Positions 9,130 to 20,205 are shown, counted from the stretch's first letter. The stretch is 64,000 nt of DNA from Pelagomonas calceolata (GCA_918797485.1 CAKKNE010000004.1:5022001-5086000), one strand, 5' to 3'. Notes: generated by a model not told the origin, from the letters alone. A program made the numbers and translations.

Positions 9130-12100
9130 ATGCACCTCCAGCACCCGAGGTCCATCGACTCCGTGCGCATCTACGCGCCGAGCCCGGCCAAGCGCTACGG
9201 CTTGATTGCCTTGGCGGCGGTCGCCTACGCCGCGTCTCTGACGGCGTGTTATCGCACCGCTGGCGTCCCGTACGCCAAAGCGTTGGAGGAGGGCAAGGCT
9301 CTGGACGACAAGGACCACGCGCGGCTGGCGCAGAAGGCGGCCCAGCACTCCGCGAAGCTCCAGCGGCAAAAGGCCCAGAAGTTGGTCGAGCAGCTCGTCG
9401 ACCAGCAGGTCGACGACGCGGAGAACAAGACGAAGGCGAACTCGGAGCGCAAGAAGGCCGAGGAGGCGCTCGCGCGCGCGGCGAAACTGGCGGAGCACAC
9501 GATGGCCTCGATCAAGCGCGGCGAGAACAAGACGGACGAGGAGCTCGCGATCGAGGTGTTCGGGGAGGACTACGCGCGCGGCGGCGCCCCCAAGCCTCCA
9601 AACGCCGCGGCGCCGTCGCCGACCCGCCGCGCGCGCAGGTCCCGGAGCCGGAGAAGGAGGACGACCGCTCGCTGCCGTCGAAGCGCCTGCCGTCGGCGGC
9701 CGCGTGCCTGTTCTTATTCTTGGTGTTGACCTTCCACGCCCTGTACCACCTCATGTGCCGCTGGGTCGTGCCCTTCAAGGCGGCGACGCGGTTTCGGGAG
9801 ACGGACCAGATGAGCAACCGGGCCTACGCGCTCATCCTCCCCAAGAAGCACAAGGGGCGGCCCGCCCTCTGCCCGGTGCGGAGCGCGCGCGTGGGCGCGG
9901 GCCTCGTCGTGGACTACCAGCGCCAGCTCTACGAGTACTGGGGCCCCGAGGCGGACGAGGAGGAGGCGGCGGCCTCCGACACGGACGACGGGAGCGTCGA
10001 GGAGATAGTCGTGGACGACGACGACGACGTGCAGGGCGAGGGGCGGGAGAACGGCTCGCTCCGCAGGGTCGCGCCGCCGCTCGCGCTCGACGTGGCGCAC
10101 TACGCGCGGGCCGCGGGCCTGGACGCGCGGGCCGCGGAGGCCGCGCGGGAGCGCTACGGCAAGAACGTCGTGGAGGTGCGCGTGCCGGGCTTCCTGGAGC
10201 TCTACCGCGAGCAGCTCCTGTCGCCGATCGCCATGTTCCAGGTCTTCACGTCCCTGCTGTGGCTGCTGGACGCCTACTGGCAGTACGTGGGCTTCACCCT
10301 GTTTTCGATCGTGACGATGGAGGCGGGGACGGCGCGCCGGCCGCGTCGGACGCCTCGCGGGGGGCCTTCCGCGCGCCGCTCCGGCCGCCGCGTCGACGCG
10401 CGGCGCCACCGCCCGCCCGCGCGCAGGTCATGCAGCGCCGCAAGACGCTCCAGTCGCTGTCGGGCATGTCCGCGCGCGCGGCCCCCGTGCTCTGCCTCCG
10501 CGACGGGCAGTGGCAGGACGTCTCGAGCGACGAGCTGCTCCCGGGCGACCTCATCTCGATCGCGCGGCGGCGCCCGCCGCCGCTCCCCGCCGAGTCGCCG
10601 CCGCCGTCGCCCCAGAGCGCGGAGGAGGCGCGGAAGCGGGCGGACGCGCGGCGGGAGTTCGAGAAGAAGCGCAACGCCCACTTCCGCGCGCAGCCGTCGA
10701 TCATCCCCTGCGACTGCGTGCTCGTCCAGGGCTCCGCGGTGACGAACGAGGCGACGCTCACCGGCGAGTCGACGCCGCAGATGAAGGACGCCCTGGACGC
10801 GGCGGAGGACCGCGCGCTGGCCTTCGAGGGGGCCGACCGCGTCGCGACGCTGTTTTCGGGCACGGACCTCGTGAACTCGACGCCGGGCGACGGGCCGCAC
10901 GCCCCGCCGGACGGGGGCGCGGTCGCCTACGTCCTGCGGACGGGCTTTAGCTCCGCCCAGGGCGAGCTCATGCAGATGATCGAGTTCTCGCAGCAGGGCG
11001 TCTCGAGCGACACCTTCGAGACGCTCCTGGCGCTGGGCATCCTCCTGCTCTTCGCGCTCGCGTCGGCGGCCTACGTCTTCCGGGAGGGCCTGCGCAAGGG
11101 CGACCGCACGACGCACGAGCTGCTGCTGCGGTGCGTCATCATCGTCACGTCGGTCGTGCCGCGCCAGCTCCCCATGCAGATGGCGCTCGCCGTGAACACG
11201 GCGCTCATGGCGCTGATGAAGCGCGGGATCATGGCCGTCGAGCCGTACCGCGTGCCGTTCGCCGGGCGGCTGGAGCACTGCCTCTTCGACAAGACGGGGA
11301 CGCTCACGACGGACCGGCTCGTGCCGGCCGGCGTCGTCGGGCCCGCGGGCGGCGCCCTGCGGCCCTTCGCCGAGGCGCCCCCCGAGGCCGCCGTCGTCGT
11401 CGCGGCCTGCCACGCGCTCGTCGGCGCCGACGACGACGACACGCTCGTGGGCGACCCCATCGAGCTGACGGCGGTGCGCGCGCTGGGCTGGACCTACGAC
11501 CCGAAGGCGGAGACCGCGCGGGGCCCGCGGACGGCGGCGCGCATCCGGCGGCGCTTCCACTTCTCGTCGGCGCTCCAGCGCATGTCGGTGGTCGCCGACG
11601 TCGACGGCGTCGCGACGGCGCTGGTCAAGGGCTCGCCGGAGGCCGTCGGGGCGCTCCTCCGGCAGGCGCCCGCGTGGTTCGAGCCCGCGTACGTCGGCCT
11701 CGCCGAGCGGGGGCTGCGCGTCCTGGCGCTGGCGTCGCGGCGCTGCGACGGCGACGTCGAGCGGCGGGACGACGTGGAGCGGGACCTGGAGCTGTGCGGC
11801 CTGGCGGCCTTCGAGTGCAAGACGCGCGCGGACTCGCGGGTCGTGGTGACGGCGCTCGCGCAGTCCGCGCACCGCGTGGCCATGGTGACGGGCGACGCGC
11901 CCCTGACGGCGCTGCACGTCGCGCGCGAGTGCAACATCGCCGACGGTCGCCCCGCCCTGGTGCTGGAGGCCTGCGGCGGCGGCGCGCGGTGGGCGAGCCG
12001 GGGCCGCGCGCCCGTCGCGTTCGCGGCGGCGGACGTCGCGGCGCTCGCCGCGCGCGGCCCCCTGGTGGTCACGGAGAAGGCCCTCCGCGCGGCCGCGGCC

Positions 12101-13160
12101 GCGGCGGACGACGAGGAGGCGGTGTGGCGGGCCGTCGCGGGCGGCGTGCACGTCTTCGCGCGCATGTCGCCCCAGGGCAAGGCCCGGATCTGCCGGTCGC
12201 TGCAGGCGCTGCACGACGCGCCCTCCGTCCTCATGTGCGGCGACGGCGGCAACGACGTGGGCGCCCTGAAGCAGGCCGACGTCGGCCTGGCGCTCCTCGC
12301 CGGGTACGGCGACGCGAACACCACCGGCCAGGGCGGGTACGCGGACGCCGGGGCCAAGCTCGCCGCGGCCAAGGGCGACTCGAGCGCGGAGGCGGTCCTG
12401 AACGCCCAGAAGGAGGCGCTCGAGGACGCGCACCGCGACGCCGGGCAGCGGCGCAAGGCCGGCATCGACGCCGCCCAGAAGGACATGGCCGCGAAGCAGA
12501 AGGAGTGGCTCGAGGAGGAGATCCGGCGGCGCGAGCAGCGGGGCGAGACGGGCTTCCTGGCCCAGGCCGGCGCCATCAAGGACGTCGCGCTGCGGATGAA
12601 GCGCGAGATGGAGGTCGAGGTGCGGAAGATCGACCGGGGCCTGGGCAACGTCTACGACGAGCAGCTCGGCGGCGAGGCGCCGAAGGATCCGATGGCGGCC
12701 GCCCAGAAGTTGCTGGGGGGCCTGGACGACCCGAACGGCCCGCAGATGATCCGGCCGGGCGACGCGTCCGTCGCGGCGCCGTTCACGTCGCGGGCGCCGT
12801 CGATCCGGGCCGTGGTGGACCTGATCCGGCAGGGGCGATGCACCCTGCTGTCGTCCCTGCAGCAGCAGCAGATCATGGTCCTGGAGAGCGTGATCTCGGC
12901 CTACACGCTGGCGGCGCTGTCGCTCGAGGGCGCGCGGTCGTCGGAACGGCAGATGATGGCGTCGGGCTGGCGCGCGGGCCGCGTCCCGCGCGACGCCGAC
13001 CCCCGCGTCTCCCCCGCGCACACGGCGCGGTCCGCGCGCAGGTTGCTCGTCGTCGCGTCGCTCGCCTTCTCGTACGCGACGCCCCTCGAGTCGATGCACC
13101 CGATCCGGCCGCTCGGGTCCCTGTTCCACCCGTCGATCTGCGCCGGCCCGCGCGGAAATC

Positions 13161-13195
<35 letters not shown>

Positions 13196-14000
13196 CCCGC
13201 GCGGCGGGACGGGCGCCTCGAGGTTCGAGCGCCGCGCAGGCGCCAGCGTGGCGGGCCAGGGCGCCATCCACGTCTACTGCATGCGGCGGGCCGTCAAGAT
13301 GGCGACCGCGCGCATGGGCGACTCGGCCCTGCGGGCCGTGGTGCGGTTCCAGCGCAAGGCGCGGGCCGGCGAGCTCGCCGACGACACCGGCGACGAGGAC
13401 GACCCCTTCGCGTTCGTCACGTCGATGTGGGCCACGCCGTTCCTGCCGAACCTGCTGAACACCGCCGTATTTCTGGTGGAGACCTCGCAGATGGTCGCCG
13501 TCCTCTTCGTGAACTACAAGGGCCGGCCCTGGATGAAGGGGCTGTCGGAGAACCACGCGCTCTTCCTCTCGCTCTTCGTGAGCATCGGCGGCATCTGCCT
13601 CTGCGCCTGGAACGTGCTGCCGGAGGTCAACGCCGCCATCCACCTCTCGCCGTTCCCCGACGACCAGTTCAGGTTCGAGATCGTGGGCCTGGTGCTCGCC
13701 TCGTTGTTTGGGACGTTGCTGTGGGACCGGTTCTGCACGCTCGTCTTCGCGCCGCGGATCTTTCGGGCGCAGTTGGAGGAGTTCAAGAAGATCACGCTGG
13801 CGGACCTGGAGCCGATCCTCGTCACGCTCCTCAAGGTGCTGGGCGTCATGTTCGTGCTGTCGACGGGCAACCTGCTCTTCTACGGGGCGGCCTTTTACTT
13901 GTATAGACAGCACAAGAAGCGCGCCGCGCACGAAGAGAAGCTGGCGAAGCAGAAGATCATCAAGGGGGAGGCGGCGCCGCCGATCGAGGCGGCGGACTAG
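9130..14000 (+). CDS. ATP13A1: P5A-type ATPase (ATP13A1/Spf1), five exons
   Basis: ER membrane P-type ATPase; the P5A family removes mis-inserted transmembrane helices. Exons: 9130-~9573 (or ~9585), 9639-10322, 10427-12960, 13042-13139, 13240-14000. Introns 2 to 4 are GC-AG, GT-AG and GC-AG; the last is an introner. Visible features: N-terminal hydrophobic hairpins (AAACLFLFLVLTFHALYH), the phosphorylation motif DKTGTLTTD, MCGDGGNDVGALK in the P domain, and a coiled insertion typical of P5A before SVAAPFTSRAPSI and QGRCTLLSSLQ. C-terminal membrane helices follow, with a basic tail. A charged coiled coil inside the N-terminal region (AKLQRQKAQKLVEQL) is longer than I expect. The first 5' splice site is ambiguous. 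Confidence 0.5.
13148..13239 (+). mobile_element. Introner copy 12, with a (GA)n microsatellite
   Basis: Target duplication GCGCCGGC/GCGCCAGC (one mismatch) at 13140-13147 and 13240-13247. The left end CCGCGCGGAAATCCA is a decayed form of the introner end. A GA dinucleotide run fills about 13165-13194. Intron 13140-13239, GC-AG. Confidence 0.5.
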
Positions 14001-14078
14001 AGCTAGTAAGTTATCCATATGCGTCATATATATGCGTTGTCGGCGCGCCGTGTGTTGGGGGATGAACGAACGTCAAAC

Positions 14079-14263
14079 TCATATCTGCATCTGCCGCTCG
14101 CGCACCGCGGCGACGCCGTCGCGGAAGCCCCGATCTAAGGCCTCGGTCTCGCCCTGGAGGTCGACGATCGCGGCCTTCAGAACGTCGACGGGCGCCGCGG
14201 TCTGTCCGGTCGTCTGGACCTTGATGAGCATCCGATGCTCCAGCGGGTGCGGGAGCTGGTAAC
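14079..14263 (-). CDS. POLR2J: RPB11 (RNA polymerase II subunit) last exon only
   Basis: The exon encodes GYQLPHPLEHRMLIKVQTTG and the helical C terminus that follows, the hallmark of RPB11/AC19-type subunits. It starts right after an introner end (CACAG then GTTACCAG), so it is a proper 3' exon, phase 1. The N-terminal half of RPB11 (with its HTLGN-type motif) should lie at higher coordinates on the minus strand, but nothing there encodes it. The introner itself is cut short, and the next sequence is a plus-strand exon of something else. Either the gene is broken in this haplotype or the assembly is joined wrongly here. Confidence 0.5.
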
Positions 14264-14395
14264 CTGTGTGGAAATCAAATTTTACGGCGCTTTCGTGCTG
14301 AATCATCGCGTCGTCCTCCACGCCATCGATGCGACGCCTGCTCGATGGCGTGGCGATGCCGGTTCCTCGCCGCTCGACCGAGCCATGACGGCCGC
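14264..14395 (-). mobile_element. Introner copy 3, truncated
   Basis: One intact end (CTGTGTGGAAATCAAATTTT) and the internal hairpin are present. Similarity to complete copies stops near GGCCGCGTCAT at about 14390-14399; the expected CACTGGTTGATTTCCACACAG end is absent. About 60 bp of element is missing, and so is the second target copy. Confidence 0.5.
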
Positions 14396-14399
14396 GTCA

Positions 14400-14577
14400 T
14401 AGCGACGCCGTGACGCGCGTCATCGACCTGCTCTACGGCGAGACGGCGACGGGCTCGGCCGCGGACGTGCTCGCGGAGCGGCACCTGCCCGTCGCGGCGC
14501 GCCGGTTCCCGCGGGCCTACCCGCTCGAGCCGGGGCTGTGGCGGAACCTGCTGGACGACGACCGCGCTTTCGCGTGA
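14400..14577 (+). CDS. Orphan 3' exon of an unidentified gene
   Basis: Open frame with almost 100 percent G/C at third positions, ending in TGA at 14575-14577. It encodes VTRVIDLLYGETATGSAADV then a segment ending in WRNLLDDDRAFA. There is no upstream start; the sequence to its left is the broken introner. The codon bias argues that it is genuinely coding. No family recognised. Confidence 0.5.
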
Positions 14578-14601
14578 CGCGCCCGTTGTGTTTAACTTAT
14601 T

Positions 14602-15232
14602 TTATCTGACACGCCGTTGGTCGCGTCGACGACGCGGCGGCCGGACGCCCTTCGACGGCGTCGCGGGCGGTAGCGGTACGCGCGCCAACAACCCGTTTCC
14701 GTCGCCGCGGGGGAACGCGTGGCGCAGGAACGGCGGGAGCGTCTCGGCGGGCGGCAGGCGGGCCTGGACCACTCCGTCGCCGCCCGACTTTGAGACCCGA
14801 ATGTGCGCGCAGCCCCCCGGCTTGCACATCCCGTGGCTTCGCTCGTCGCCGACGAGGTGGCCGCGCGCCTGGCCTGCGTGTCCCGAGGTTGATTGCGCGC
14901 CTCACGACGCGGCGACTTCTACACAGCGCGTGACAGATCGGCCCGCGGATGCGCTTGTGGGGAACGCCGCGCCGGTAGGGTGCAGGATCGGGGCATACTA
15001 ATCCGACGCAGGTCGCGAGAACCGCGCAGGCGCCCAGCGCGTCCTTCGCGTGCATCGTGCATTGGTCACCGAACGGCGGCGGGTCGATGCAATATCGGGG
15101 GTCGTGTGGTATGTGCGCGCGGGACGACGAGATCGCGTCGGGCGACATCGTGACGTGGACGTCGAGGACCCGCGGCGCCTCGTCGCGCGCGGCGGTGGCG
15201 CCCAACAGAAGCAGAGTACATCCGCGCGACAT
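14602..15232 (-). CDS. Unknown secreted Cys-containing protein, two exons
   Basis: Exon 1 15232-14935, exon 2 14873-14602, 189 aa. MSRGCTLLLLGATAARDEA is a likely signal peptide. The mature part has scattered Cys residues (YCIDPPPFGDQC; GACAVLATCVGLVC) and, after the splice, a Gly/Cys stretch (GMCKPGGCAHIRV). The 61-bp intron looks like a decayed introner, and its removal joins the two frames exactly. No family recognised. The C terminus is basic (RPPRRRRDQRRVR). Confidence 0.5.
14874..14926 (-). mobile_element. Introner copy 18, decayed
   Basis: In gene orientation it begins CTGTGTAGAAGTCGCC and ends GGGACACGCAG. Flanking 8-mers GTCACGCG (14934-14927) and GCCAGGCG (14873-14866) match at 6 of 8. 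Intron 14874-14934, GT-AG. Confidence 0.5.
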
Positions 15233-15792
15233 GCGCCGTCTGCTGCCCACTGAAGCAAGGGCGTCGTTTGCTTGCAAGCAGCTGTAAAACAAAGCTAGAC
15301 GCTTATGATCTAGGCTGCCCGAGCACATACTCCCCCTCCTTCTTCCCGCGGGCACCTAGCGTTTAAAGATACTAGCTGCGCCAGACCCCTGTCTACCTAC
15401 TACTCACCCTAGGCCTGCCCAATTTTTGGGGCGGGCTGACAGGTGACGCCCCGGTCCGAGCTTCGAACTCGGTGCGGGGCCCATTGGGATTTTCTCATAT
15501 TCTCTTTCTCGTCTTCAGGAGAGAAAGCGACTCCTCCGCTCCGAGCATAGTGGCTGCAAGTTCCTCGGAGCCGCTAGTCAATTCCAGATACGCGTCGGTA
15601 GGGAAAAACGGGCTCCCAGATTCACAATTCATCATAGTCGTTCGCCACGACCAAATAGTTCAGAGTGAGTAGTAGCGGCCCGGGAACATACCCTCGCGGA
15701 GCCCTCCCGGAGCTTAATTCCCGCTCTGGCGCCGCCGCCACGGGAATGAATAGCACCCTTATTAAGCGCTCCGGGGGGGGCGTCGTCGCCTA
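15233..15792. other. Intergenic region, no gene seen
   Basis: 560 bp of lower GC. A 5+6-bp stem hairpin at 15448-15480 (GCCCCG..CCGAG-CTTCGAA-CTCGG..CGGGGC) resembles a T-arm but has no tRNA around it. Short ORFs lack codon bias. Confidence 0.5.
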
Positions 15793-16418
15793 CTACTGCG
15801 CGCGCGCGATGACCTCGGCCGCCGGCGCTTCGATGAGCTCGACGACGTCGACGGCGAACGGCGCCCCGGCTCCCTCTTCCGGCTCTTTCGCGGGACAATT
15901 GCACGAGCAAGGGAATATGCAACCGAGACAGTAGCAGTCGCAACACTTGAACTTGCACACGCAGCGCCACGGTTGGAACTGGCACGCGCCCTCGTCCTCG
16001 AAAAACATGTAGTCTAGCAACAACAACGCGCCGATCATGAGCGCCTGCGCGGGACCCGTCGGGCGACGGCGCGCGAGTACCGCGAAGTCCTTCTGACGCG
16101 GAAGGACACCTTGTACTCGACGTTCAGCTTCTTGGGGAACGATATGCTGTGCGTACAATGGCGCGCCGCGACAATTGATTTATGCGCTACCCTCACCTTA
16201 TACTTGTTTGCGCCCTCGTAGCCGATAGAGACCGTGTTGAGCGCCGCCTCGAGCATCTCCTTCTGTTGCTGCACCTGTACTTAAGTTGCGTCGGCGAAAG
16301 TTGCGTACGCGGAGAAACGCACCTGGAACGCGGCCAAATGTTTGAGGGGTTCGAGGCCATCGAGTGGAACCGCCACGAGCGTCGCTGCGTCGTAATTGGG
16401 GGGATCGTCCTGCCCCAT
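15793..16418 (-). CDS. Phospholipid scramblase-like protein, compact, Cys-rich tail
   Basis: Exons about 16418-16323, 16274-16197, 16146-16110 and 16044-15793. The N terminus (PLDGLEPLKHLAAFQVQQQK, then EMLEAALNTVSIGYEGANKY) matches the start of the scramblase domain. ISFPKKLNVEYK spliced to ALMIGALLLLDYMFFEDEG matches its C-terminal strand and buried helix. The whole middle of the beta barrel (over 100 residues) has no room between them. A tail with about 13 cysteines (CVCKFKCCDCYCLGC) follows. The second splice junction is uncertain: the obvious AAG/GTGAGG site gives the wrong frame, and a GC site 11 nt downstream restores it. Either a reduced scramblase or a decaying gene. Confidence 0.5.
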
Positions 16419-16820
16419 GATGGCGATGAAGACGTTAATTTACCGCGGGGGCGGCTTGTACAGGGCCTACAGGCTTGTACCAGGCGGGCGGCTTAATTCG
16501 CGCGGTTCGTACGAGGCGCACGAGTTAGTCTAGCGTTCGTGACCGCTTAAGTACTCTTTCGTACGAGGCGGTCTAGACAGGCTCAGGCTTATAGCTATAG
16601 TCGACCCGCCTAGGCATCCCTAGTGTCTTACAGACCGCTAGCAATCCACGCTTTGCTCCCATGATAAATACTTAACCCCCCTTGTTGCTCCAGCTGAGGG
16701 CACTTGAGAGGGCAGCGAAGCGCGCGTTCGATATATTGCTGCGCGCGCGAGTGCAGGATCTTGCAATTTGTATCCAGTAGGTGCTGCCATATAATATTAT
16801 ATAGGTGGCCTGCATCAAAA
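16419..16820. promoter_or_regulatory. Divergent promoter region
   Basis: 402 bp between the scramblase-like gene (minus) and the DysF gene (plus). It contains a 5'-flank motif copy (16620-16642) in minus orientation and a 20-bp sequence (16538-16557) repeated at 57174-57193. Confidence 0.5.
16620..16642 (-). promoter_or_regulatory. 5'-flank motif copy b
   Basis: Reverse complement of GCTAGCGG, TCT, GTAAGACACTAG; 202 bp upstream of the scramblase-like start, same orientation. Confidence 0.5.
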
Positions 16821-19800
16821 ATGTTGCACGAAGTCATCACAGTAACCATACAAGAAAACCAGCGCAAAGTGCCGATGCGAGGCTACAGCGCGGGTCATCT
16901 CCTCGCGCTCTCGGACCCGCCGGCGTACAAAGGTCCGGACGGATCGCGAGGAAAAGTGCCGGACGCCGCGGCGCCGCTGGCCGACGGCGAGCGCTGGGTC
17001 GACGACGGCTGGCGCGTTTCGATCGGCGACGAGACGGACGCGGACGGCTGGCGCTACGCGCGGACCTTCGGCGCCACGGGTCACGCGACGCGCGGCCTCA
17101 CCGACGTCTGTCGCTTTCGCACGTGGACGCGCGCGAAGAAGCGACTCGTGGCGCTCGACACGGGCCTGCCGACCGCCGAGGCCCCGCCGGCGCCGCCGGC
17201 CGCCTCGCCGCCGCCGCCGGAGATCCCGCCAGAAAAGGCCTTCGCGCGGGCCATGGCCATGGCGCCGGCGGACCGCCACGCCCGGGTCGTGGCGCTGGCG
17301 ATGCAGATCTCCGTCGCCGACGCCGCCGCGGACGCGAAGGAGCGCGCGACCAGGGCACGGTCCGCCGAGGCGAAAGCGGCTCTGGAGGCCGAGGCCGAGG
17401 CGTGCCGGCGCGAGGCCGCGACTGCCCTGGAGTTCGCGCAGAAGCTCGAGGGCGCCGCGCGCACCCTCAAGCTCGCCGCGGCGGCCGCGGCGACGGCGCG
17501 GGAGGCGACGGCGCGGAAGCGGCTCGCGCTCCCGGACTACGATCCGGCGAACGTCCTGCGCGGCGAAGACGGGCTGTGCGTCGGCGTGAAGGACGCGACG
17601 CTCGAGCGCTGCGCGGGGCGGCTGGTTGTCAGCGCCGAGCCGACGGAGGCCGGTGCGCGCGCGACGCTCGAGGCGCTCGGCGACGACGACGACGGCGCCA
17701 CGGTGGAGGTCGTTGTCGAGGGACTCGTGGTCGTCAGCGGCAAGGGGTCGCGCATCCCGACGGTGCGCGTCCGGCGCGTCAATCTGCGGGCGCGGGCCAC
17801 CTGGAGCGCCGCCGTCGCCTGCATCAGTGTGGAAATCAACCAGTGCGTCGGAAGCACCCGACAATTCTTCACTAAGTCATGCACCGCGCCGTAAAAATTT
17901 TGATTTCCGCGCACAGGCCTGCGTCGAGGGCCAGTGGACCATAGAGGCCTTCAAGGCGTCGATCAGGCGCTGGTCGGCGCCAGGGACGTTGTCGCGGACC
18001 GCGGCGCGCGCGGTCCTCAAGCTCATGCTACCGACGCTGCGGGACGCCCTGCGCCGCTCGTTGCCTCCGGAGCTCGGGGAGTTCTTCGCGAGCCTACGGG
18101 GGCCCTTTCGGGCGGAGGGCTCGTTCGACGTCCGGGCGGCGCCGCCTACGGCTGTCGCGTCCGCGCCGCTCGACGGCGCCTCGTCAGAGGCCGAGGCCGC
18201 GCGAAGGCTCGTCGGCTGGACGCGCGCGCAGGCTTCCGCCTTCGCGGAAGGTCGAAATGTTATCTTCGGCGGCGGCCGCAAGAAGAAGGAGCTCCCTCCG
18301 ATGGCCTCGCTCGCTGACGTGGGCGCGTATCTCCGGCGCCACGAGCCGCCGCCCGCGCCGCCGGCAGCCGCGTCGCGGTTGCCGCGGGAGCGCTCCAGTG
18401 CAAACGGAGGACGGCCCGTCGGCGCCCTCTGGACCGAGGCCGCCGCTTTGCTATCCGCGGCGGCTCCCGCGGGCCAACGCTGGAGCTGGACGGACGTCGC
18501 CGGCGCCGCGACGCGCTTGCGGCGGCGCCCGTGCGAAATGAGGCTGCGCCTGCCGACCATCGCCGGGGCGGTGCCATTGAGACTGGCGCATCGCCTCTTT
18601 TGGGACTATCAAGCGCGCGTGGTTGCGGCCGAGGACGTCTCGGGCGTCGCGGCGCAAAACGTGGCACTTCTGCGAGAGCGCGGCGCGTCGAGCCTCACGC
18701 TGCTCGCCGAGAAAATTAGATGTGCCCAAGGCGTCGTCTCGTTGGTCGTCGATGACCGCAGCACTCGTGCGGAAATCGATTGTTCTTCGCCACTAGATTC
18801 TCGGCGACGACGCGACTGGGACTCTGGTCATTTCCGCACAGGTGGCGACTCGGCCCTGAGGATTAGCTCGGCCACCGTCGAGAGCCCGGCGCCCCAACCT
18901 TTCGATGCGCGAAGCATCATCGTCCGTCCCGAGGGCGACGTGCCGTACGAGGTCCGGGCGCGTCCCTACTCCGAGACGAGCGCCGCGTGTGATGCCGCCG
19001 TCGCGTTCGACGACGCGCCGCGTGTGCTGACGCCGACGCAATTCGATGACGACGACGACGAGGAGGATGAGGAGGAGGAGGACAGCCGCGACGGCGCCGC
19101 GACGCCGCCGCCGCCGCCGTCCGCGCCGGTTGAGAGCGTTACAGTCGTCGACGACGACGCCGGCGGAGACACTGCGCCGGAAGACGACGGCGCGGGGGCG
19201 CCGGACGGCGTGGCCGTCGAGATTTGCCGCGAAGGCGACGAGGCGTGGCTCTCTGCCGCGGTGCGCAAGGCCACGATGTCCTTCAAGGCGACCGGACCGC
19301 CAGTCAACGGCAGTGTACACATCACATTTCTCGGACCCGACTCACTGTGGTTGATTTGCGCACAGGTCACCGGCACGGCGGCCGTAGGCCGGATAGGGGT
19401 GGGCGGCCTCTCCGTCGAGATCAACCAAGGACTGAGCGTCGTCCTCGAGATCGCGGACGCCGCGATCCGCGGCCGCACCGTCGCGATCCTACGGGAGCTC
19501 GCCGACGTGTTCGCGGCGCCCGACGCGCTCCGTAGCTGGTGGCCCGGCCCCGTCGACACCGCCTCGTGTGATGAAGCGGTCCAAGTCCTCGACCTGCTGC
19601 GGCGCAACGGCCGCGGCGAGGGGAAGTGGCTCCGCTTCGCCGTAGACGTCGCCGGGACGCTTCGAAAGGACGGCGACGACCTGATCCTGGCCGGCACCGC
19701 CACGCAAGGCGTGCGCGTCGACGCGGCGGGGAACGCGCGAGACGTGCTACTGGACGCCTCCATCCTCGGCGACGCGATCCGGCGCCGACGGCTCCTCGAG

Positions 19801-19824
19801 GCGGCCGCGGCGGCGAGCAAATAG
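16821..19824 (+). CDS. DysF-domain protein, four exons, possible lipid-transfer role
   Basis: Exons 16821-17816, 17917-18757, 18842-19302, 19366-19824; 918 aa. ATG at 16821 has an AAAA context. Residues about 50-110 (DGERWVDDGWRVSIGDETDA then GWRYARTFG and CRFRTWTRAK) form the Trp/Arg-rich dysferlin/peroxin DysF pattern, known from Pex30-type and TECPR proteins at membrane contacts. After a coiled, Ala-rich stretch come two similar beta-rich segments, each before a helical segment (VEVVVEGLVVVSGKG...VEGQWTIEAFKASIRRW; VGRIGVGGLSVEINQ). An acidic linker separates them. These could be tubular lipid-binding folds, but that is inference. All three introns behave as introners of different ages. 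Two are multiples of three, so the frame also reads through them. Confidence 0.5.
17825..17916 (+). mobile_element. Introner copy 4
   Basis: Ends CAGTGTGGAAATCAACCAG and TTTTGATTTCCGCGCACAG. Target duplication GCCTGCAT/GCCTGCGT at 17817-17824 and 17917-17924. Intron 17817-17916, GC-AG. Orientation is opposite to copies 2, 5 and 9 relative to the host gene. Confidence 0.5.
18766..18841 (+). mobile_element. Introner copy 15, decayed
   Basis: Ends CGTGCGGAAATCGAT and ATTTCCGCACAG are still recognisable. Flanking 8-mers GCAGCACT (18758) and GTGGCGAC (18842) share only 3 of 8 bases. Intron 18758-18841, GC-AG, 84 bp, frame-neutral. Confidence 0.5.
19311..19365 (+). mobile_element. Introner copy 14, decayed
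   Basis: Target duplication GTCAACGG/GTCACCGG at 19303-19310 and 19366-19373. The right end TGGTTGATTTGCGCACAG is clear; the left end (CAGTGTACACATCAC) has drifted. Intron 19303-19365, GT-AG, 63 bp, frame-neutral. Confidence 0.5.
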
Positions 19825-19881
19825 TGTGGTGTGAAGTAAGTGTGCTGTATTTATTTACTGTATTTAGTTAAACGCGCGACC

Positions 19882-20205
19882 TCACCTCTTCTTGCGCCCC
19901 TTGCGCTTGCCCTCTCGTCGCTCCGCCGCGGCGGCGTCGGCCTCGGTGGCCTCGCGCGTCAGCGTTTCGACGTCGCTGCCGGCCATGGCGCTCATCAGCC
20001 AGAGCTGGAGCGCCTCGAGCCGCCGAATGTCCGACGCCTGCGTCGTCCGGTACAACAGCCACAGTTCGTCGTTCGTCGCTCGCAAAGCGAGCGAGCCGTC
20101 GGCGTGCCGGTACTTCATCACGAAGCGCACGCGCGCCGGGTCCAGTTCGTACAGCTCCTTGACGCGCTCGACGAACTCGTCGACGTCGGCGCACCGCTGC
20201 GCCAT
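19882..20205 (-). CDS. SRP9: SRP9, signal recognition particle 9 kDa subunit
   Basis: 107 aa. With SRP14 it binds the Alu domain of 7SL RNA and delays translation during ER targeting. The pattern is convincing: DEFVERVKELYELDPARVRF, then MKYRHADGSLALRATND and LLYRTTQASDIRRLE. Length fits. ATG at 20205 aligns with the usual N terminus; the upstream in-frame codons are 5' UTR. The C terminus carries a Lys/Arg-rich tail (KRKGRKKR). Single exon. Tail-to-tail with the DysF gene, 57 bp apart. Confidence 0.5.
   Translation of the reverse strand: MAQRCADVDEFVERVKELYELDPARVRFVMKYRHADGSLALRATNDELWLLYRTTQASDIRRLEALQLWLMSAMAGSDVETLTREATEADAAAAERREGKRKGRKKR

Noticed and set aside
10274-13267. 997-aa minus-strand ORF across the P5A ATPase
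   Set aside because: Antisense shadow; crosses three introns and is Arg-rich, while the plus strand has all P-type ATPase motifs.
15448-15480. tRNA-like T-arm (CCGAG-CTTCGAA-CTCGG)
   Set aside because: The arms close on themselves as a simple hairpin; no D-arm or anticodon arm of the right size upstream, so not a tRNA.
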